Origin: JAHCHG01 sp041394845
Lineage (GTDB): Bacteria; Acidobacteriota; Blastocatellia; Pyrinomonadales; Pyrinomonadaceae
Length of the DNA: 64,000 bases
Assembly: GCA_041394845.1 (NCBI GenBank)
Contig: JAWKHL010000002.1
Coordinates: forward strand, 124,001-188,000
Reading direction: 5' to 3'
Shown here: piece after piece, positions 44,983 to 56,762 of the stretch
Position numbering within the stretch: position 1 is the first letter of the stretch
Layout: each line of letters starts with the position of its first letter
The notes under the pieces: model-generated
The model's input: only the letters and a program-made list of their open reading frames with translations
Told to the model about the DNA's origin: nothing
Databases searched by the model: none
Position numbers and translations under genes: made by a program

Positions 44983-45954
44983 TTAATCAGACCAGGGCGC
45001 TGGTTTGCGAACCCAGGCGTGTTTTTTCAGTTCGCCGAGCAGATCTTCGGGCAGAGCGCCTCGATCGCTGGCGGCGATGTTCGATTCGACGTGACTGATT
45101 TTTCTCATTCCGGGAATGATGGTCGAAACGGTTTCGTTGCTCAAAATAAAACGAAGAGCGGTTTCGGCCAGCGCCGCGCCTTCCGGGACGAGCGATTGAA
45201 GCGCGTCGGCCCGCTCAACGCTCGGGATCAGATTCTCTTCGGTAAAATACCGGCTCCGCCAATCGTCGGCGGGAAAGGTCGTCTCTTTTGTCAGATTTCC
45301 CGTCAGCGCTCCCTCGTCAAACGGCACGCGGGCGATGACGGCGACGTTCATCTCGGCGCAGGCCGGAAAAAGTTCGTCTTCCGGGTTCTGATCGAAAATG
45401 TTGTAAATGACCTGAACCGAATCGATCTTGCCGCTGCGGACCGCTTCCACCCCGTTCCAGGGTTCCCACCGGTTGATCGAGATTCCGCAGGCCGAGATCA
45501 AACCCTGTTTTTTCATTTCATCGAGTTTGTCCGACCAGCCGCTCTCTGCGGTCCAGTCATCGTTCCAGGTGTGGAGTTGCAGAAGATCGAAATGCTCCAG
45601 ACCGGCGTTTTCCAAACTTTTATGCAGAAACTCCTCGATGTGTTCGGGCGGATAGCATTCTTCCAGAGAGTATTCCGGCAGGGTCGGATATTGCATGTTT
45701 TTCGGCGGAATTTTCGTCGCCGTGTAAATTTTCCGGTCCGGATTGGCGCGAACCAACTGACCGAGCAAATTTTCGCTCCGTCCGTCGCCGTAAACATAAG
45801 CCGTGTCAAAAAAATTAGAGCCCAGATCGACCGCTCGCTGGAGCGACCGCAAAGACTCTTTGTCGTCCGATCCGCTCCAGCTTCCCATTCCCCACATCCC
45901 GTAACCGATGTCGCTGACCTGCCAGCCCGTTCGGCCAAATTGTCTGTATCGCAT
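44983..45954 (-). CDS. Aldo/keto reductase
   Basis: A 323-aa cytoplasmic NAD(P)H-dependent reductase. The ATG at 45954 is chosen because GGGGAG lies upstream and the N-terminus (MRYRQFGRTGWQVSDIGYG) is standard. The catalytic Asp-Tyr-Lys-His set is seen in FFDTAYVYGDG, TATKIPP and LLQLHTW, and the cofactor-binding end is LRFILSNETVSTIIPGMRK. In the operon with RG-I enzymes it may act on a sugar, sugar acid or aldehyde from pectin or rhamnose (for example lactaldehyde), but the substrate is not provable. Confidence 0.9.
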   Translation of the reverse strand: MRYRQFGRTGWQVSDIGYGMWGMGSWSGSDDKESLRSLQRAVDLGSNFFDTAYVYGDGRSENLLGQLVRANPDRKIYTATKIPPKNMQYPTLPEYSLEECYPPEHIEEFLHKSLENAGLEHFDLLQLHTWNDDWTAESGWSDKLDEMKKQGLISACGISINRWEPWNGVEAVRSGKIDSVQVIYNIFDQNPEDELFPACAEMNVAVIARVPFDEGALTGNLTKETTFPADDWRSRYFTEENLIPSVERADALQSLVPEGAALAETALRFILSNETVSTIIPGMRKISHVESNIAASDRGALPEDLLGELKKHAWVRKPAPWSD

Positions 45955-45982
45955 AATTTCTCCCCTATTATTTAACAGCCCT

Positions 45983-48931
45983 TTACCGAACCGGCGCGTA
46001 AATTTCCGCTTCGACGATTCCCAAAATGTTTTTTCCGCCTTTGTCGGCGGAAGATTGCTGGTCGGGCGTTCCCGTAATTTCGATGATATTCCCGAAAGCA
46101 TCGCGGTTTGACGCCTCGCCGTTTAGCTTGATGGTGACGCTTTTGCCCGAGGCGGGCGGAAAAGACAGAGTTACATAACCCAAACTTCGCGGAGTCGTAC
46201 CTAAAAAGACCTCTTTGTCGTCAATCAGAATCTGAAGCGGATAACTCTGCGTTCGCCAACCGACGAGTTTTAGGACGACCTGATCGATCTTTTCGGTTTT
46301 TGCCAAATCGTATCTGATCCAGGCGTTTTCCGTTTTGCCGTCGCTCGACCAGTCCGATAATTCGTTGTCATCGAAACTCATTTTCGCTTTGCCGGAATTT
46401 GAGCCGGACGAAACATCGGCGATTTCGATGGTTCGGCGGGACATTTTGAAAGATTCGCCCGAAGGAGTCGCGCCGCGCGAAAGATTGACCGGCAAATTTT
46501 CCGAGAGGATTTCTGACGACAGACCGTTTTTTGCCGGGAAAGGTTTCGATTCGATTTCGATTTCCGCCGATTTCAAATTTTCGGCCGTCGCTTTCAAAAC
46601 GATTTTTCCCGGATTGCGCGTCGAACGCAGAAGAACGCGATTGACGCCGTTTTCGACCGGAAGTGATTTTTTCAAAATGAAGTTGCCCTCTCCCTGCGCG
46701 ATGCCTCCGCGCCACGTCGCTTCTCCCGAAAGCGAAAAATTTATCAGATTCAGCGCGACCGGATTTCTGTTTCCGTCTTTGTCCACAACTTCCGCGTCAA
46801 CCAGCGCGATGTCCGCGCCATTCGCCAGAAAGCCGTTCGGCGATGTGCGCGGCGTTAAGCGGATCGCAAAAGCTTCGCCCGCGGTCTTCTTGACGTCTTC
46901 GGTAATTTTCTCACCTTTTGCGTCGTAACCGACGGCTTTGATTTCGCCCGATTGCCACGCGACATCATTGAAGGTGAAAAGAAAGCGATGGCTTTGACGG
47001 CCGAATCCGAGCGATTTTCCGTTGAGGAAAAGCTCGACTTTTTCGGCTGATGAAACGACGTAAATATTTTTCCTGACGCCCTCGTTATAATTCCAATGCC
47101 CGATGATATGGGTGTGCGGTTTTTCCGTTTCAACCCAGCCGTCCCACATCACCTGATGGGCGAAAAATCCGTCTTTCGGCAGGCGCACGGCATCGACTTC
47201 GCCGCTTCTTCGGTAATTTTCCGCGCCCCGATGGTGCGTGTTGGTGTCGGAAAAAATGATGTTGACGCCGCCCGAACTGACCCGTTTCCCCGTTCCCGGA
47301 CGCGCTTCCCAGTAATCGAACCAACGAATCACGTTTTCGATCGCGTGGCTGTCCTGATTGCGGTTGTAGGCGCTGGCGTCCTGATTTCGATAAAGCGGCC
47401 CGTCGCCGTCTTTGTGATAGGGCGGTGAGAATTCGTCCCAATATTTTCGCAAACCCTCATCGCGCGAATATTCCATCGCCCACATCGGAATTCTCTCGCT
47501 TTTGTTGATGTAAAGCATCTCGCCGCCGTATTCGGCAACCCGCGAGTCGAGCATCTCGCGCGAACCGGCGGCCCGCCCGCCTTGAGGATCGTATTTATCG
47601 CGGATGGCTTTCATCTCGGCCATATGATCTTCGGAAATGCTTTCGTTTCCCGATTCGTAAAAAATCACGGACGGATTATTGCGATTGTAAATTACCGCGT
47701 CGCGCATCACTTCGACGCGTTGGTCCCAACGCCGGCCTTCAACGTCTTTTTCCGCATCTCCGGCCGGCATTGCTTCCAGAAGACCGACCCGGTCGCACGA
47801 TTCGACATCCTGTTTCCAGGGCGTGGTGTGCATCCAGCGGACCAAATTGGCGTTCGATTCGACCATCAACCGGTTGGAAAAATCCGACAGCCAGGCCGGA
47901 ACGGCCGAACCGAGGGCGACCCATTCGTTGGTCGTTCTCTGGGCGTAACCTTTTAATTGCAGAGTGCGGTCATTCAGCTTGAACAATCCGCCTCCGAATT
48001 CGGTTTTGCGAAATCCGGTCCGCGTCCTGACAGTATCGACCGCTTTGCCGTCAATTTTCAGGGTCGTGTAAACATCGTAAAGATAACCGTAGCTCCAACT
48101 CCAAAATTCGAGATCTTTCACTGCGGAAGACGCGGAAACACGTCGCGTTTCATTGGCCGAAAGCGTGTATTTTCCGCCTCCGAATTTTTTGATCGTTTTT
48201 CCCCGCAGATCTTTCAGAACCACTTCGTACTCAAAAGTTTTCGGCGCGGCGAATTCATTCTTGATTTCGGTTTCGGCGGTGATTCTCGCCCGCTTGTTCT
48301 TGATGTCGAAATCGGTCGCGTAAATATATGTTCCGGTTGTGCCGAGATTGGTGTAAAGCGGCAGTGTTTGATACAGCTTTTCCGTCACGTGCAAAAAAAC
48401 ATTTTTGTTGATGCCGCCGTAATTGGCGTTGAAATTTTTGTCCGACCATTGAAACTGCACGCCCGTCGCTTTTTCTTTATAATCCCACGAATTGTCGATC
48501 CGCACCGCGAGAAGATTCTCGCCCTCCGTCAAAAGTTCGGTGATGTCAAAACCGAAAGCCGTGATCCCGTTTTCGTGTCGGCCGATGAATTTGCCGTTCA
48601 GGTAAAATTCCCCGGCCTGCCTGACCCCCTCGAATTCGAGAAAAACTTTCTTATCTTTTGCATTGCCGGGCAGACGAAAATGCTTTCGGTACCAGGCCAC
48701 TCCGGTCGAAAGATCGGCGATGTCTTTGCGAAAAGCGTCATCTTCGTTCCAGGCGTGGGGCGCGGTGACGATCTTCCAGTTCGCGTCGTCAAACTCGACC
48801 TTTTCCGCTCCCGCCGGGTCGCCGACGAAAAGCCTCCAATCAAGGTTGAAGTTGTATTTGACGCGGGGATTTTCGGCAAAAACGGCCACCGCCAAAAATA
48901 AAATGATTGAAATTGATTTGATGATTTTCAT
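45983..48931 (-). CDS. Glycoside hydrolase family 2 enzyme with C-terminal discoidin-like domain
   Basis: A 982-aa secreted enzyme, probably a beta-galactosidase acting on RG-I galactan side chains. The ATG at 48931 gives a signal peptide (MKIIKSISIILFLAVAVFAEN); an upstream ATG at 48994 would precede it by 21 codons. The GH2 domain order is sugar-binding (TGVAWYRKHFRLPG), immunoglobulin-like and TIM barrel, with the acid/base Glu in YESGNESIS near 428 and the nucleophile Glu in MWAMEYSRDEG near 484. The C-terminus (about 835-960) is a discoidin (F5/8)-like carbohydrate-binding domain. It ends 28 bp before the aldo/keto reductase start. Confidence 0.9.
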   Translation of the reverse strand: MKIIKSISIILFLAVAVFAENPRVKYNFNLDWRLFVGDPAGAEKVEFDDANWKIVTAPHAWNEDDAFRKDIADLSTGVAWYRKHFRLPGNAKDKKVFLEFEGVRQAGEFYLNGKFIGRHENGITAFGFDITELLTEGENLLAVRIDNSWDYKEKATGVQFQWSDKNFNANYGGINKNVFLHVTEKLYQTLPLYTNLGTTGTYIYATDFDIKNKRARITAETEIKNEFAAPKTFEYEVVLKDLRGKTIKKFGGGKYTLSANETRRVSASSAVKDLEFWSWSYGYLYDVYTTLKIDGKAVDTVRTRTGFRKTEFGGGLFKLNDRTLQLKGYAQRTTNEWVALGSAVPAWLSDFSNRLMVESNANLVRWMHTTPWKQDVESCDRVGLLEAMPAGDAEKDVEGRRWDQRVEVMRDAVIYNRNNPSVIFYESGNESISEDHMAEMKAIRDKYDPQGGRAAGSREMLDSRVAEYGGEMLYINKSERIPMWAMEYSRDEGLRKYWDEFSPPYHKDGDGPLYRNQDASAYNRNQDSHAIENVIRWFDYWEARPGTGKRVSSGGVNIIFSDTNTHHRGAENYRRSGEVDAVRLPKDGFFAHQVMWDGWVETEKPHTHIIGHWNYNEGVRKNIYVVSSAEKVELFLNGKSLGFGRQSHRFLFTFNDVAWQSGEIKAVGYDAKGEKITEDVKKTAGEAFAIRLTPRTSPNGFLANGADIALVDAEVVDKDGNRNPVALNLINFSLSGEATWRGGIAQGEGNFILKKSLPVENGVNRVLLRSTRNPGKIVLKATAENLKSAEIEIESKPFPAKNGLSSEILSENLPVNLSRGATPSGESFKMSRRTIEIADVSSGSNSGKAKMSFDDNELSDWSSDGKTENAWIRYDLAKTEKIDQVVLKLVGWRTQSYPLQILIDDKEVFLGTTPRSLGYVTLSFPPASGKSVTIKLNGEASNRDAFGNIIEITGTPDQQSSADKGGKNILGIVEAEIYAPVR

Positions 48932-48941
48932 CTTTAACGAC

Positions 48942-50231
48942 TCAATTTCCCAACGGTTTGACATCTGTTGCCAGCGGGCTGGCCGGCAAGGCAAATGATT
49001 CGACCGGATCGGGTTTTTTCGGATCGAACCGGGGCAGACCCTTGATCAAAAATTTCGCCAAAGGCAGATTTTGTTTTTTGATCTCGGCGGCGATCATCTT
49101 GGCCAGTTCGTACGCGCCGTAATTGTTGTGATGGGTGCCGTCGCCTTCCTTGAAAGCGGCGCCCGATCTTTCCCGACCCAAAGCCTCGTAAAAATCCTTG
49201 CTCAAATCGGTCAGATCGATCAGCGCTACCTTTTCTTCGCGCGCGACCTGACGGACCGCTTCCGGGTAATCGCCGTGCGAATTGGTGATTTTTTCATTCC
49301 CATCAAATGTCCGCCGGTGCATCGGGGTGATTAAAACGGGAACGCCGCCCTTGCGGCGGGTTTCTTCGACGAATTTTTTCAAACTCGCCTTATAGGTCGT
49401 CATAGCGCCGACCCCTTCGCCCTTTTCCTTTTCGTCGTTATGCCCGTATTGGATCAAAAGATAATCGCCCGGTTTGATCAGGCTCAAAACCTTGTCGAGC
49501 CGTTTGGCACCGAACGAACTCCTCAGCGATTCGCCCGATTCGGCGTGGTTGGCGATTGCGACCGTCGGGCGAAAAAAACGCGTCACCATCTGCCCCCAAC
49601 TGGCGTAAGGCTCGCGCGGTTGGTCGCAGACGGTCGAATCGCCGAGCAGAAACACGGTCGGCAGATCTTCCGCCTTTTCGATCTCGACGGCGGCGACCGA
49701 CGGGCGCGAATTATTGAATTCGAGCGTCAGTTTTTCATCCCACGCCCACCATTCCGTCGTTTTCTCCCGCTCCTTTAATTTCACCTCGCCGCCCCCCGCG
49801 ATCTGCGGAGTCCGGACGTTGACGATAAAGGTCTTTCGGACGAATCCGCCTTTTTTCGTCTCGATCTCTTCGAGCATCAAACGCCTGAGTTCGGCCTTGA
49901 CGGTCGTTTTTGTTTCCCGGCTTTTATCGCCGAATGTGATCGTGACCCGGTAATTGCCCTCGGGAACGGCGACGGAAAAATAAAACGGTTTGTCGCTCGC
50001 GCAAAGATCCGAGAACAAAAGGTTTTTGCCGCCCCGATCAATGCATTCAACCGTCGCGCCCGGCTCAAACCCGTAGCCTTTTTCCTTATTGTAAATATCA
50101 CTGGCCTCAATTTGTTTGAAATCTTTCGCCGCTCTTCCCGGGCCGAAGTCGAATTTCCAGACCTTTTGCGAGAAGGCGACATTGGCCAGAACAAATGGAA
50201 ACAGGATGAAAATAAAAAATCTGAATCTCAT
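48942..50231 (-). CDS. Rhamnogalacturonan acetylesterase (CE12-like SGNH hydrolase)
   Basis: A 429-aa secreted esterase that removes acetyl groups from RG-I backbone galacturonate. Signal peptide at residues 1-21. Residues 22-160 form a beta-rich N-terminal domain (FDFGPGRAAKDF). The SGNH part begins with the nucleophile serine in VFLLGDSTVCDQP, then NHAESGESLRSSF (Gly), YGHNDEKEKG (Asn/His) and GDGTHHNNYGA (Asp/His), as in CE12 enzymes. It is positioned 10 bp before the GH2 gene. A second, shorter esterase of this type lies at 60329. Confidence 0.92.
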   Translation of the reverse strand: MRFRFFIFILFPFVLANVAFSQKVWKFDFGPGRAAKDFKQIEASDIYNKEKGYGFEPGATVECIDRGGKNLLFSDLCASDKPFYFSVAVPEGNYRVTITFGDKSRETKTTVKAELRRLMLEEIETKKGGFVRKTFIVNVRTPQIAGGGEVKLKEREKTTEWWAWDEKLTLEFNNSRPSVAAVEIEKAEDLPTVFLLGDSTVCDQPREPYASWGQMVTRFFRPTVAIANHAESGESLRSSFGAKRLDKVLSLIKPGDYLLIQYGHNDEKEKGEGVGAMTTYKASLKKFVEETRRKGGVPVLITPMHRRTFDGNEKITNSHGDYPEAVRQVAREEKVALIDLTDLSKDFYEALGRERSGAAFKEGDGTHHNNYGAYELAKMIAAEIKKQNLPLAKFLIKGLPRFDPKKPDPVESFALPASPLATDVKPLGN

Positions 50232-50235
50232 AGTT

Positions 50236-50529
50236 TTAACGAAGTTTTGTTTCCGGCGGACCGAAATAAATCGGCTTTAATTTGCCCGAATGAAAAATGA
50301 TCTTGTCCAGAACGACGCCCGTATCGACGGCGAAGATCTTTAAAATATGCAGTCCCGCATCGAGTTGAAAGCGGCTTTTCCCGATGATCGTCTGCCTTTG
50401 CGAAGCGATCTCAAAGATGTGGTCTTGCGCGAGGATCAATATGGAAAACACAGACATAATGAGAGGCAGAAAGACGCACCTTCCGCGCCTTTGCTTATTG
50501 TCATCTTTTTTCGGCAATAAACTTATCAT
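50236..50529 (-). pseudogene. Residual GH115-like gene: signal peptide joined to the C-terminal tail
   Basis: A 97-aa open frame whose last 60 residues (DAGLHILKIFAVDTGVVLDKIIF, then KPIYFGPPETK) resemble the C-terminal tail of GH115 alpha-glucuronidases. Residues 14-35 (RRGRCVFLPLIMSVFSILILAQ) look like a signal peptide. The roughly 800 residues between these in an intact enzyme are missing, apparently by an in-frame deletion. The start ATG overlaps the stop of the upstream GH2 gene (TGATG), so it is translationally coupled to it. The family assignment of the tail is by memory of its motif. It is either a pseudogene or a small exported domain. Confidence 0.6.
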
Positions 50530-53500
50530 CAGGGTTTTTTCGGTTTTTTGTCGTCGGCATTGACGCCTTCATCAATGTCGGGCGAAGCCGATTTGCTCCT
50601 TTTATACTCCGTATCTTCCGCGTCATCCGTCAATTTCGGGCCGGTATGAATGACGGCCACGTCGGCGAGCGCCGTAACCTTGTCGTTGCCGAAACCCGAA
50701 AGCGAAATCAATTTGATGAATTTGGCCGACACGATCCGGCCGAAATCAATTGTTTGCGGATCGAAGGTCGAAACCAGCCGGCCGCGTTTGAGGTCCTTCC
50801 AGTTCGTCTGATCGTCGCTCGTTTGAATCAGATAATCCCGGATGTCCCCCTCGTGTTCGCGATGATTCTGGCGCGGCATAACAATCAGACCGGAGAAGGC
50901 AACGGCCGCCGGGAATTCGATCACGAGTTCCTGTTTTTGCCGTTCGGCATCTCGCTGATTTCCGACCAGCCAGAAGGTGTTCGGGTCGCCGTCGATGGCA
51001 CTGGCCGCATCGCCCGCCCCTGCGGCTTTGGCATCGAGTTTTTTCATCACGCGAGTGTCGAACAGGATCTCCCGAAAATTTTCGGGTGAAATCGACACCT
51101 GCGGATCGAACCGCTCGCTCCCCATATAATCGAGGATCGATTTTCTCAGTTGGCGGGCGACAATTCTGTTTTCGAGATCATTTTCCAGATCCGCGCCTGA
51201 AACCATTAATTTTCCGCGTCCGACTCTGGCTTCAAAGATCAGACCGAGTTTGTAATTGCGGTTCCAATCGTCGATCGGTTGAACGATCGGCCCGAGATTT
51301 TGAGGCAAACGGTCGAGATTCACCGCCCGCGCGTTTTTGACGATCTCCGTCCACTGCCAATCGGAAAACGATTCGGTCGGAAACTCAGACAGGGCAGGAT
51401 GTTTGCGGTCGATCCAAAGACCGAGCATCCGCGACCAGGCCGGATTCATCAGCCGGTTCCAGAAAACCGGAACGGTGTCGAGCGGCGGGCTGGTCCAGTC
51501 GAGATCAAATTTGCGGGGCAGATAAAGAACCTTGCCGCCCTGTTTGAGTTTGGCTTCGGCCTCGTCCCAGGAGCGGGTGATGAAGACATTTTTCGATTCG
51601 GTTTCCGAACTTTCGGCCGGATAAACCCAGAAATTCCAATCGTTCTCAAATCGGGTGTCTTTTAATCCGACGATCAGGCGGTATTGTTCGGGCGCGGACA
51701 ATTTGGAAAGATCGGCTTCGATCCGGCCGAGCGGGACGTTTTTGCCGATCGGAATCGGGCGGGCGGGGAATTGGCCCTCGGCGACCGTTTTTCCGTTTTT
51801 CCCGACAATTTTCCAGTAGGGGATCGCCGCCTCGATCGCCTCCGCGCCGAAATGGGCGATCTCGGCTTCGACCGAAAATTTTTCATCGCTCGAAAAAGTG
51901 CGCTTCAAAAGCCGGGCCAGCGGGACGGTTTCGTTGTTAAAGCGCCGGAATTCCTTGGCCGAGACGTAACTTTTTTCCTCCCAGAACGGATCGAGCAGAC
52001 CGACCAATGCCGTGCCCTGGCCGAGATAATCGTGCAGATCGAGAAGTTGAAAACCATCGAGTCCGGGAGTGCGCAGATTGGCCTCGATCTCTTCTTTGTA
52101 ACAGGCCAGCTGGAATTTTCCCGAAGCGTAAGCAAAATCTTTGTTTTTGCCCAGAACGCCCTTTTCCCGGGCGGAATCGCGGTAGATGTCGTAATTTCCG
52201 GGACGCAGATAACCGGTGAATTTTTTGATCACATCGAAATCGGGATAAGCCACCCATTGACCGAGTTCGTGCGAGAGGACCGGAATCTTTATTTCTTCCA
52301 AAGATTTTCGGTAATCTTTGCCGAACCAGGCCGTGTTGCCGCGCAGCATTTTGGGGCCGATCCTCTGCATCACCAGATAATCGGCGCCCTCGGCCAGATC
52401 GGGAACCTCGCGTTCGGTATGGCCGGTTCCGTTGGTGTAAAGCCGTCGCGGGTCCGTCTGACGATAATGAGCGATCCATTTATCGAACGCTTCTTTCCAG
52501 TGGCCTTTCGGTTCGTTGCTCGGAGAAAGAAGCAGAAACGAGGGGTGATTGCCGTAGGCGCGGATCATCCGATCGGTTTCATCGTAAAGCATTTTTTCCA
52601 TCGGCGTTCCCGGCGAAACCTCGTTCCACATTCCGGGTTCTGGCTGAAGATAGATCCCCAATTCGTCGGCGGCCTGAAAAGCGGCTTCCGGCGGACAGAA
52701 CGAATGGAAACGGATGTGATTGATGCCCCATTCCTTGTTGATTCCAAAGATTTTTTTCCAGTAGGCGAGATCGGTCGGCGGGTAGCCGGTCAGCGGGAAA
52801 TCGCCGCCGTGATGCGTTCCCCGGAAATAAACCGCCCGTCCGTTCAAATGAAATTCGTTGCCGACGGCCTTAAAATCGGCAAAACCGAAGGAGAGTTGAC
52901 GGAAATCCTCGCCGGTTTCGCTTTTCAGGCGGAGGTCGATCTTGTAAAGCGCGGGATGAAATTCGTCCCAGTTTTGAGCGTTGGGAAAATCGAGCCTTAT
53001 CTCCGCCGCTCCGCCGTTTTCGTTCCACGAAACGGAAGAATCCTTTCCATTGGCATTGATGATTCCGCTTCCGGCTTTGGAAGTGTTTGTGCCGATCTTG
53101 ATCTTTACGAGGACGGTTTTCGGATCTGAGGTTTTTCCTCCTTGGGAATAAATCTGCGCATCTTCCATCCAGACATTTGGTGTTGCGCGAAGTTCGATGC
53201 GGCCGACGATGCCGTTCCAACTTTGTCCGAGAGAGTCCGAAACGCTGTGCGCGTCGGGGCGGTAGTTCATCACCATCCGGTTATCGACGCGAACCGAAAG
53301 ACGATGTTTTCCGGCGCTTAAATTTCCCAGATCGAATTCGTGCGGCGCCACCAGCGAATTGTTCGATCCGCTTTTTTTCCCGTCGACCCAGACGGTCGAT
53401 TCCCAGTGAGGTCTCTCCAGAAAAAGAACTACGCGCTTGCCCTGCCAGTCGGCGGGAATTTCGATCTTCTTTTGGTACCAGGCGACGCCCGTATAATGTC

Positions 53501-53840
53501 TCGGCGGTTGAGCAAGAAAGGGAACCTTGACTTTTCCCGGAGCGATGTAGCTCAGATAATCTTCGCGCTGAAACCAGTTTCGGTCGTAAAGCGACAGGAC
53601 CCATGGCGTGGAGACGCTTATCTCGTTGCCGAATCCCTGCGATTGAAGGATGCCCGGCAGAGAAATTTTCTCGGGCAGGTTGTGGTCAAACCAATTTCCT
53701 GAAACCCCTTCATCGGTCGCATCGAGCGCGAAATTCCAGTTGCCCGCCAGATCCAGGATTTCAGCCGGTTTTACCTCGGAAGCCGGAAATAAAATCAGCC
53801 ACAAAACAAAGGGAATATAAGCGAATAGATTTTTTTTCAT
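50529..53840 (-). CDS. Glycoside hydrolase family 2 enzyme with C-terminal discoidin domain
   Basis: A 1103-aa secreted GH2-fold enzyme, first gene of the minus-strand RG-I operon. The ATG at 53840 gives a signal peptide (MKKNLFAYIPFVLWLILFPAS). Sugar-binding domain: YTGVAWYQKKIEIPADWQGKRVVLFLERPHWES. In the barrel, LLLSPSNEPKGH near residue 442 has the acid/base Glu and IPVLSHELGQW near 525 the nucleophile Glu. Two Ig-like segments follow, then an F5/8 discoidin-type domain (about 950-1090). The exact activity is unknown; RG-I oligosaccharides are likely. The C-terminus ends in a low-complexity Lys/Asp/Pro stretch. Its start lies in the 422-bp control region shared with the rhamnose genes. 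Confidence 0.88.
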   Translation of the reverse strand: MKKNLFAYIPFVLWLILFPASEVKPAEILDLAGNWNFALDATDEGVSGNWFDHNLPEKISLPGILQSQGFGNEISVSTPWVLSLYDRNWFQREDYLSYIAPGKVKVPFLAQPPRHYTGVAWYQKKIEIPADWQGKRVVLFLERPHWESTVWVDGKKSGSNNSLVAPHEFDLGNLSAGKHRLSVRVDNRMVMNYRPDAHSVSDSLGQSWNGIVGRIELRATPNVWMEDAQIYSQGGKTSDPKTVLVKIKIGTNTSKAGSGIINANGKDSSVSWNENGGAAEIRLDFPNAQNWDEFHPALYKIDLRLKSETGEDFRQLSFGFADFKAVGNEFHLNGRAVYFRGTHHGGDFPLTGYPPTDLAYWKKIFGINKEWGINHIRFHSFCPPEAAFQAADELGIYLQPEPGMWNEVSPGTPMEKMLYDETDRMIRAYGNHPSFLLLSPSNEPKGHWKEAFDKWIAHYRQTDPRRLYTNGTGHTEREVPDLAEGADYLVMQRIGPKMLRGNTAWFGKDYRKSLEEIKIPVLSHELGQWVAYPDFDVIKKFTGYLRPGNYDIYRDSAREKGVLGKNKDFAYASGKFQLACYKEEIEANLRTPGLDGFQLLDLHDYLGQGTALVGLLDPFWEEKSYVSAKEFRRFNNETVPLARLLKRTFSSDEKFSVEAEIAHFGAEAIEAAIPYWKIVGKNGKTVAEGQFPARPIPIGKNVPLGRIEADLSKLSAPEQYRLIVGLKDTRFENDWNFWVYPAESSETESKNVFITRSWDEAEAKLKQGGKVLYLPRKFDLDWTSPPLDTVPVFWNRLMNPAWSRMLGLWIDRKHPALSEFPTESFSDWQWTEIVKNARAVNLDRLPQNLGPIVQPIDDWNRNYKLGLIFEARVGRGKLMVSGADLENDLENRIVARQLRKSILDYMGSERFDPQVSISPENFREILFDTRVMKKLDAKAAGAGDAASAIDGDPNTFWLVGNQRDAERQKQELVIEFPAAVAFSGLIVMPRQNHREHEGDIRDYLIQTSDDQTNWKDLKRGRLVSTFDPQTIDFGRIVSAKFIKLISLSGFGNDKVTALADVAVIHTGPKLTDDAEDTEYKRSKSASPDIDEGVNADDKKPKKP

Positions 53841-53896
53841 CGGTTTTGCCGCCCAATCCAATTTCGGAAAGATGATCACCTTAACAGGCCCATTTG

Positions 53897-53931
53897 ATCG
53901 CTTAACCGGTGAACAAAATCGGTTAAGCGAT
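53897..53931. promoter_or_regulatory. Candidate operator: perfect 12-bp inverted repeat
   Basis: Arms 53897-53908 and 53920-53931 are exact reverse complements with an 11-base spacer. It carries CGGTTAAGCG on both strands. It lies 57 bp before the GH2 start codon. Confidence 0.55.
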
Positions 53932-54129
53932 TTTCGCCACTACGAAAGTCTGATCCGGCAACTTCCCGCCGGGGCGATTTTAATCTGATAGAGCGAAAAA
54001 TTTTGTTTGCAATTTTCCCTTGAATAAGTTAAATAAAACTATTCAATAACAAAATTGGTCTATCCAATTAATTAAGTAAAATTTAATTGGTAAAAATAAA
54101 AATAATTTGTTATTGTCTCTATTGCAAGC

Positions 54130-54149
54130 TTGGTTAAGCGGTTTACCAA
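54130..54149. promoter_or_regulatory. Candidate LacI-type operator
   Basis: 20-base pseudo-palindrome with central CG and outer TTGG/CCAA; 8 of 10 base pairs match. It shares GGTTAAGCG with the inverted repeat at 53897-53931 and lies 113 bp before the aldolase start. Confidence 0.5.
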
Positions 54150-54262
54150 AAAATAATTCATTTGTTTTCGCCGGAAGTTCTACAAGTGAATTGTTTAAAA
54201 CGGGCAAAATTTTTAACCGGCAAAATTCAAATTTAATCAGGAAACAATTATTCAGCAATCTT

Positions 54263-56464
<2,202 letters not shown>

Positions 56465-56553
56465 AATCTGAAGGCGAAATCTTTCCGTTAAAAGAAAGAA
56501 AATCTGTCAAAACTGACGCATAAATCTACTGAAAAGTAACTTGAAATAAAGAC

Positions 56554-56597
56554 TTTCCGGGTTTGGTCTGCAAAAGCTTCGGCTCAAAACCCGGAAA
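56554..56597. other. 11-bp hairpin after the aldolase gene
   Basis: TTTCCGGGTTT (56554-56564) pairs exactly with AAACCCGGAAA (56587-56597) around a 22-base loop, 90 bp after the stop codon. No T-run follows on the plus strand; A-runs follow instead, so it may stabilise RNA rather than stop transcription. Confidence 0.45.
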
Positions 56598-56762
56598 AAA
56601 GAAACTCATTAACCTTGCCGATCTGACTTGTTTTACGGGTCGGCTTTGACAAGTAACGACGTTCACTCGAGGACAGCGACAGCCCGTTCAAAAAGCGATA
56701 AATGATTTCTTCGGATCACCTCATTTTTGCCTCTTGCTAAACGGACTGTCGCCGGCTTTCGT

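Larger units (their letters stand above)
53841..54262. promoter_or_regulatory. Divergent control region of the RG-I and rhamnose operons
   Basis: A gene-free interval between the GH2 start (53840, minus) and the aldolase start (54263, plus). It contains a perfect 12-bp inverted repeat (53897-53908 with 53920-53931; CGCTTAACCG arms) and a pseudo-palindrome at 54130-54149 (TTGGTTAAGC, then GGTTTACCAA) with a central CG and 8 of 10 matching pairs. All share GGTTAAGCG, which suggests sites for one transcription factor, possibly LacI-like. The right part (54000-54120) is AT-rich, as expected for promoters. No regulator gene for it is in the window. Confidence 0.6.

Noticed and set aside
45955..46101. 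N-terminal extension of the aldo/keto reductase
   Set aside because: It overlaps the end of the GH2 gene, whereas ATG 45954 has a ribosome-binding site and a standard start.
51684..53129. Long plus-strand frame opposite the GH2 gene at 50529-53840
   Set aside because: Antisense shadow; the minus-strand GH2 protein has clear domains and active-site residues.
54107..54262. N-terminal extension of the aldolase from ATG 54107
   Set aside because: It would cross the candidate operator at 54130-54149 and adds residues without likeness to the family; ATG 54263 is preferred.
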